Shown: in pieces, positions 60,968-64,000 of the stretch
How positions within the stretch are numbered: position 1 is the stretch's first letter
Layout: each line of letters begins with the position of its first letter
Source of the DNA: Pseudomonas syringae
Lineage (GTDB): Bacteria > Pseudomonadota > Gammaproteobacteria > Pseudomonadales > Pseudomonadaceae
NCBI RefSeq assembly: GCF_000737245.1
Contig: NZ_JPQU01000021.1
Location: 1 to 64,000 of the forward strand
Length of the DNA: 64,000 bases
Direction: 5' to 3'
Notes under the pieces: generated by a model
The model's input: only the letters and a program-made list of their open reading frames with translations
Database searches by the model: none
What the model was told of the DNA's origin: nothing
Program-made: the position numbers and the translations under genes

Positions 60968-62167
60968 CTACACAAAAACATCGTCATTGACGATGGTTCG
61001 CATGCCTGTCAACACCAGCACATTGCCGAAGCTGCCGCCCACGGGGTTGCTGACGTCGAGGAAGAAGGTTTCGTCCGCTTCGGGGATGCGATCACCCAGG
61101 ATCTCCACCGGGATAACGGCCTGATTTTCATTGGGGTACAGCACCAGCGTGCCCTTGACCGCAATGTAGTCCTCCCCCGCTTTGGCCGTACCGTCGCGAG
61201 TGGTGTAATCAACGCTCAACAGCTGGGTGGGGTTACTGCGCACGCCGGTGAATTCGAGCAAAAAGTAGGCATCGACGATGCCGCTGTTGCCTTCGGTGAC
61301 AGCCAGCTTCACTTCGGAGGCCTTGGTGGGGGCGCTCACGTAATTGGCGCGCAAGGTCTGGTCGATGGCTTGCTGATAGGCGCTGACCCGTTGCCAGGCA
61401 GCGATTTCACCGTAAGAGGCATTGACGCTGTTGTCGATATCCGGGTGGACGCTACCCTGACTCAGGCTGGTGATATAGCTGGCGATCCCCGCGACCTTGC
61501 CATTGATGAATGCCGGGCCGCCGCTGTCGCCCTCGCTGATAGAGCCTTCGGCCGAACCCAGCCCGGTGCTGCCGGCATTGATCAGACGACCCAGGGCATT
61601 TTGCGCCGTGGTGCCGTTGTCGAAGTCGGCGATCAATTGCGTCCCGGCCAAGGGTGTCCAGTTCATAGTGGGCCCCAGGGTCGCTTTGAGCGTTGAGGCA
61701 TCAGCATCAAATTGATTGCTGGCTTTCTGGCGAATCGGCGTGCCCGAATAGGCCAGCGACTCGCCGCTGCTACCGGTCCCCGGCTGCCCGTAGCCGACGA
61801 GGGCGAATGTCTTGCCGATCTCGTCGCTGCTGCGATAAAGCTCATAGCGATTGGCGGTAAGCGGTGCGTGGCCGTTGAGCCAGACAATTGCAAGATCATT
61901 ATTAGTGTTGGCAGCGTCATAGCTGCTCATGACCATGACCTTGCTGGAGGTCAGCGTCTGGGCCCCAGCGGAGGTTTCGAACTTCACGGTTGCAGAGGTG
62001 CTGCCATTGGAGAACAGATGTGCAGCGGTGAGAATCGCCTGGCCGTTGTACAGCAACACGCCAGTACCGTAATAACCGGCAACTGAAACCATGACCACAC
62101 CATCGTAGCCCTCGTTTGCCAGGGCACGGTTGCGTGTATCGGTGTAGGGGGTGACTGTCGAAACCAT
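60968..62167 (-). CDS. Trypsin-like serine protease with C-terminal Calx-beta domain, no Sec signal
   Basis: 399 residues from ATG 62167. The S1 fold is complete: AILTAAHLFSN (His), NNDLAIVWLNG (Asp) and SEGDSGGPAFINGKVAGIAS (Ser), so it should be active. Residues about 290-399 are a Calx-beta domain (AGEDYIAVKGTLVLYPNEN, DEADETFFLDVS-like, ending TIVNDDVFV) that binds calcium. Secreted S1 enzymes usually have a Sec signal, but this one starts MVSTVTPYTDTRNRALANEG with none. With the calcium domain at the end, export by a type I system is likely. It may process the nearby repeat proteins (inference). Confidence 0.82.
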   Translation of the reverse strand: MVSTVTPYTDTRNRALANEGYDGVVMVSVAGYYGTGVLLYNGQAILTAAHLFSNGSTSATVKFETSAGAQTLTSSKVMVMSSYDAANTNNDLAIVWLNGHAPLTANRYELYRSSDEIGKTFALVGYGQPGTGSSGESLAYSGTPIRQKASNQFDADASTLKATLGPTMNWTPLAGTQLIADFDNGTTAQNALGRLINAGSTGLGSAEGSISEGDSGGPAFINGKVAGIASYITSLSQGSVHPDIDNSVNASYGEIAAWQRVSAYQQAIDQTLRANYVSAPTKASEVKLAVTEGNSGIVDAYFLLEFTGVRSNPTQLLSVDYTTRDGTAKAGEDYIAVKGTLVLYPNENQAVIPVEILGDRIPEADETFFLDVSNPVGGSFGNVLVLTGMRTIVNDDVFV

Positions 62168-62252
62168 GATTATTAGTCCGGAGCGAACTGCATTAGCGCA
62201 TGTCAACTGTGTCGGCAGTGAAATTCATGGGTTGAGCGAAACCACGAAATAC

Positions 62253-62343
62253 ACGTAGGACCGGCTTCAGCCGGGAAAGCGGTAGTCCTGACAAACCAGA
62301 TGTGGCGGATGTACCGACGTTATCCCGGCAAAGTCGGTCCTAC
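62253..62343. repeat. Palindromic repeat of the second REP type
   Basis: CGTAGGACCGGCTTCAGCCG at the left faces CAAAGTCGGTCCTACGG at the right, with AACCAGATGTGGCGGATGTA between. It shares both arms and core with 60381-60482. The two copies flank the DUF6447 and protease genes. Confidence 0.75.
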
Positions 62344-62435
62344 GGAAATTACGCAAATGGGAATTTTTTCCTTGTAGGCAACAGCCCTCACATTTATAAG
62401 AAAGTAACTTTCCGACATATCGAATGGACCTGCAT

Positions 62436-63977
62436 ATGAGTGATACCTGGAACGAAGGATATTTCACGGACGTGGGCTACACCTACGGCTATTACCGGGA
62501 AATTAATCCGGTGTTTCAGCGTTATTGCCTGCTGCTGCGCGGCCTGGCCAGTGCCGAAAGCGCCAATGCATCCCACTGCGAATTGGGTTTTGGCCAAGGC
62601 GTTTCAATCAACATTCACGCCGCCGCTAACGCCAGCCATTATGTGGGCACTGACTTCAACCCGGCCCATGCCGCTCACGCCAACAGCCTAGCCGCTAGCT
62701 ACAGCGGCGACAATCGACTCTATGACGACAGCTTCGAACAATTACTGGCCCGCGAAGATCTGCCGCAGTTCGACAGCATTAGCCTGCACGGCATTTGGAC
62801 ATGGATCAGCCGCGACAACCATAAACTGATCGCTGAGTTCGCCCGTCGCCAACTCAAGCCCGGCGGCGTTCTGTATATCAGCTACAACTGCTTTCCCGGC
62901 TGGTCACCCTCCGCGCCGCTACGCCAGCTGTTCACCTTGCATGACCGCTTCGCGTCGGCGGCCAAGACCGGGACGGCCCGGGTGGATGCTGCGCTGCAGT
63001 TCTCTGAAGCGCTGTTGACGGCCAATCCTCTGTACACCCAGGCCGTGCCAAATCTGGATGCCAAGCTCAAGACGATTCAGGGCCAGAACCGCCAATATGT
63101 TGCTCACGAGTACTTCAACCGCGACTGGAACTGCATGTACTTCACCGATGTGGTGGATGCACTGGCACCGGGCAAACTCGAATTCGCCACCACCGCAACG
63201 CCTTTCGACACCGTGGACGCGATCAACCTGGGTGCCGAAGCGCAAACCTTTCTGCTAGGCATCGACCACCCAATCATGCGCGAGCAGGCACGGGATTACT
63301 TTGTTAACCAGCAATTTCGCAAGGATCTGTACGTAAGGGGCGCAACCCGGCTGTCGGCGGCCGAACAACGTGACCGGATGCTCAATACCCGTGTTGTGCT
63401 GCTGCAAATGTCGGACAGCGTAGCGTCCAAAGTTACCGGAGCCTTGGGCGAAGCCACACTGCAACAGGAAATCTACGCCCCGCTGCTCGAAGCTCTGTCC
63501 GCCAAGGCCAACGCTCCCAAAACATTGCGTCAGCTCGCAACCGCAGCGCCAGGCATGAACTACGCCGTCTTGAGCCAGGCAATCGCCATTCTGATCGGCA
63601 TGGGCGCCGTCGCACCTTGCCAGTCCGAAGCGGCGGAAAAGCAGGTGCAAAATCGCTGCAACGCGCTCAACCAACATCTGTGCCTGCAAGCCCAATTCGA
63701 AAAACGAGTGGAATTCCTCGCCAGTCCGGTCACCGGAGGGGGGGTGATGGTCAGTCGTTTCGAGCAGCTGTTTTTGTTGTCCATTAAACAAGGCAAGAAA
63801 CAACCCGCAGAATGGGCGCAACAGGTTTGGCAACTGCTCGCAGGCCAGGGTGAACGCTTGGTAACTGAAGGCAAGATTCTGGAAACCCCAGAAGAAAACC
63901 TGGCGGAGTTGACTCGACAGGCCGAGGCATTTGCTGAGAAATCTTTGGTGGTGCTGAAGGCTTTGCGTATTGCGTGA
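62436..63977 (+). CDS. SAM-dependent methyltransferase with regulatory domain
   Basis: 513 residues from ATG 62436 (ATG 62424 is four codons upstream and equally open). The N-terminal part is a class I methyltransferase: HCELGFGQGVSINIHAA is the SAM-binding motif I, YVGTDFNP the acidic motif II, and SLHGIWTWIS and GGVLYISYNCFPGW follow. The middle and C-terminal parts match a methyltransferase regulatory domain (about 215-300) with a winged-helix-like end. Such proteins occur near glycan and secreted-protein genes. The substrate is unknown. No membrane segment. Confidence 0.8.
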   Translation: MSDTWNEGYFTDVGYTYGYYREINPVFQRYCLLLRGLASAESANASHCELGFGQGVSINIHAAANASHYVGTDFNPAHAAHANSLAASYSGDNRLYDDSFEQLLAREDLPQFDSISLHGIWTWISRDNHKLIAEFARRQLKPGGVLYISYNCFPGWSPSAPLRQLFTLHDRFASAAKTGTARVDAALQFSEALLTANPLYTQAVPNLDAKLKTIQGQNRQYVAHEYFNRDWNCMYFTDVVDALAPGKLEFATTATPFDTVDAINLGAEAQTFLLGIDHPIMREQARDYFVNQQFRKDLYVRGATRLSAAEQRDRMLNTRVVLLQMSDSVASKVTGALGEATLQQEIYAPLLEALSAKANAPKTLRQLATAAPGMNYAVLSQAIAILIGMGAVAPCQSEAAEKQVQNRCNALNQHLCLQAQFEKRVEFLASPVTGGGVMVSRFEQLFLLSIKQGKKQPAEWAQQVWQLLAGQGERLVTEGKILETPEENLAELTRQAEAFAEKSLVVLKALRIA

Positions 63978-64000
63978 TAGTCCTACCGTGTAGGGGTGAG

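Overview
The window looks like a chromosome segment of a Pseudomonas, most likely of the P. fluorescens/P. syringae-P. putida side of the genus. The reasons are high-GC coding sequence, many palindromic REP elements of the GTGGGAGCGAGCTTGCTCGCGA type between genes, an OprD-type porin, a uronate dehydrogenase operon, an AlgA/WbpW-type enzyme and an Rmd-type reductase. This placement comes from reading the sequence and was not tested by alignment.

Layout. 1-129: the 3' end of a gene made of perfect 13-residue repeats. 330-15845: a glycosylation island. A rightward operon (GT2 transferase, FAD oxidoreductase, NAD-dependent reductase/epimerase, TIM-barrel isomerase, small EamA flippase, dolichyl-phosphate-type GT2, GT-C-like membrane protein) converges on a leftward operon (GT2, a paralogue of the first GT2, a 1051-residue membrane protein, an ArnT-like membrane transferase, a Wzx-like flippase). 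16184-18434: a ModA-like binding protein and two metallophosphatases. 19149-27405: uptake and oxidation of hexuronates (OprD porin, uronate dehydrogenase, SMP-30 lactonase, DctPQM TRAP transporter, EamA exporter, aldose epimerase), with two matching promoter/operator units. 27533-33499: a stand-alone EPSP synthase and signalling genes (PAS protein, receiver-CheX protein, FixLJ-like kinase/regulator, lone receiver).

34300-45011 is the most interesting part: wecB, a BcsB-like protein, an NfrB-like synthase with two MshEN (c-di-GMP) domains, an NfrA-like TPR/outer-membrane protein, AlgF-like and AlgJ/AlgX-like O-acetylation proteins and a DUF4434-like putative glycosidase. The seven genes are tightly packed in one direction. 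Together they read as a synthase-dependent, c-di-GMP-controlled exopolysaccharide system, related to the E. coli N4-phage receptor glycan (NfrA/NfrB/WecB) but with cellulose-like and alginate-like parts added. A BdlA-like soluble chemoreceptor and mltA follow.

48417-64000: polysaccharide and secreted-protein genes. These are AlgA/WbpW, two tandem RTX/DUF4214 proteins, a GT4 transferase, a GDP-6-deoxymannose reductase, an OafA-type acyltransferase, a UDP-sugar epimerase, a large DUF4214 repeat protein with an unknown partner, a DUF6447 protein, a leaderless trypsin-like protease with a Calx-beta domain, and a SAM methyltransferase. Several of these are probable type I secretion substrates, but no ABC/MFP/TolC exporter lies in the window.

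No rRNA, tRNA, CRISPR array or transposase gene was recognised. Family names rest on recognised motifs and remembered family features; no database search was run.
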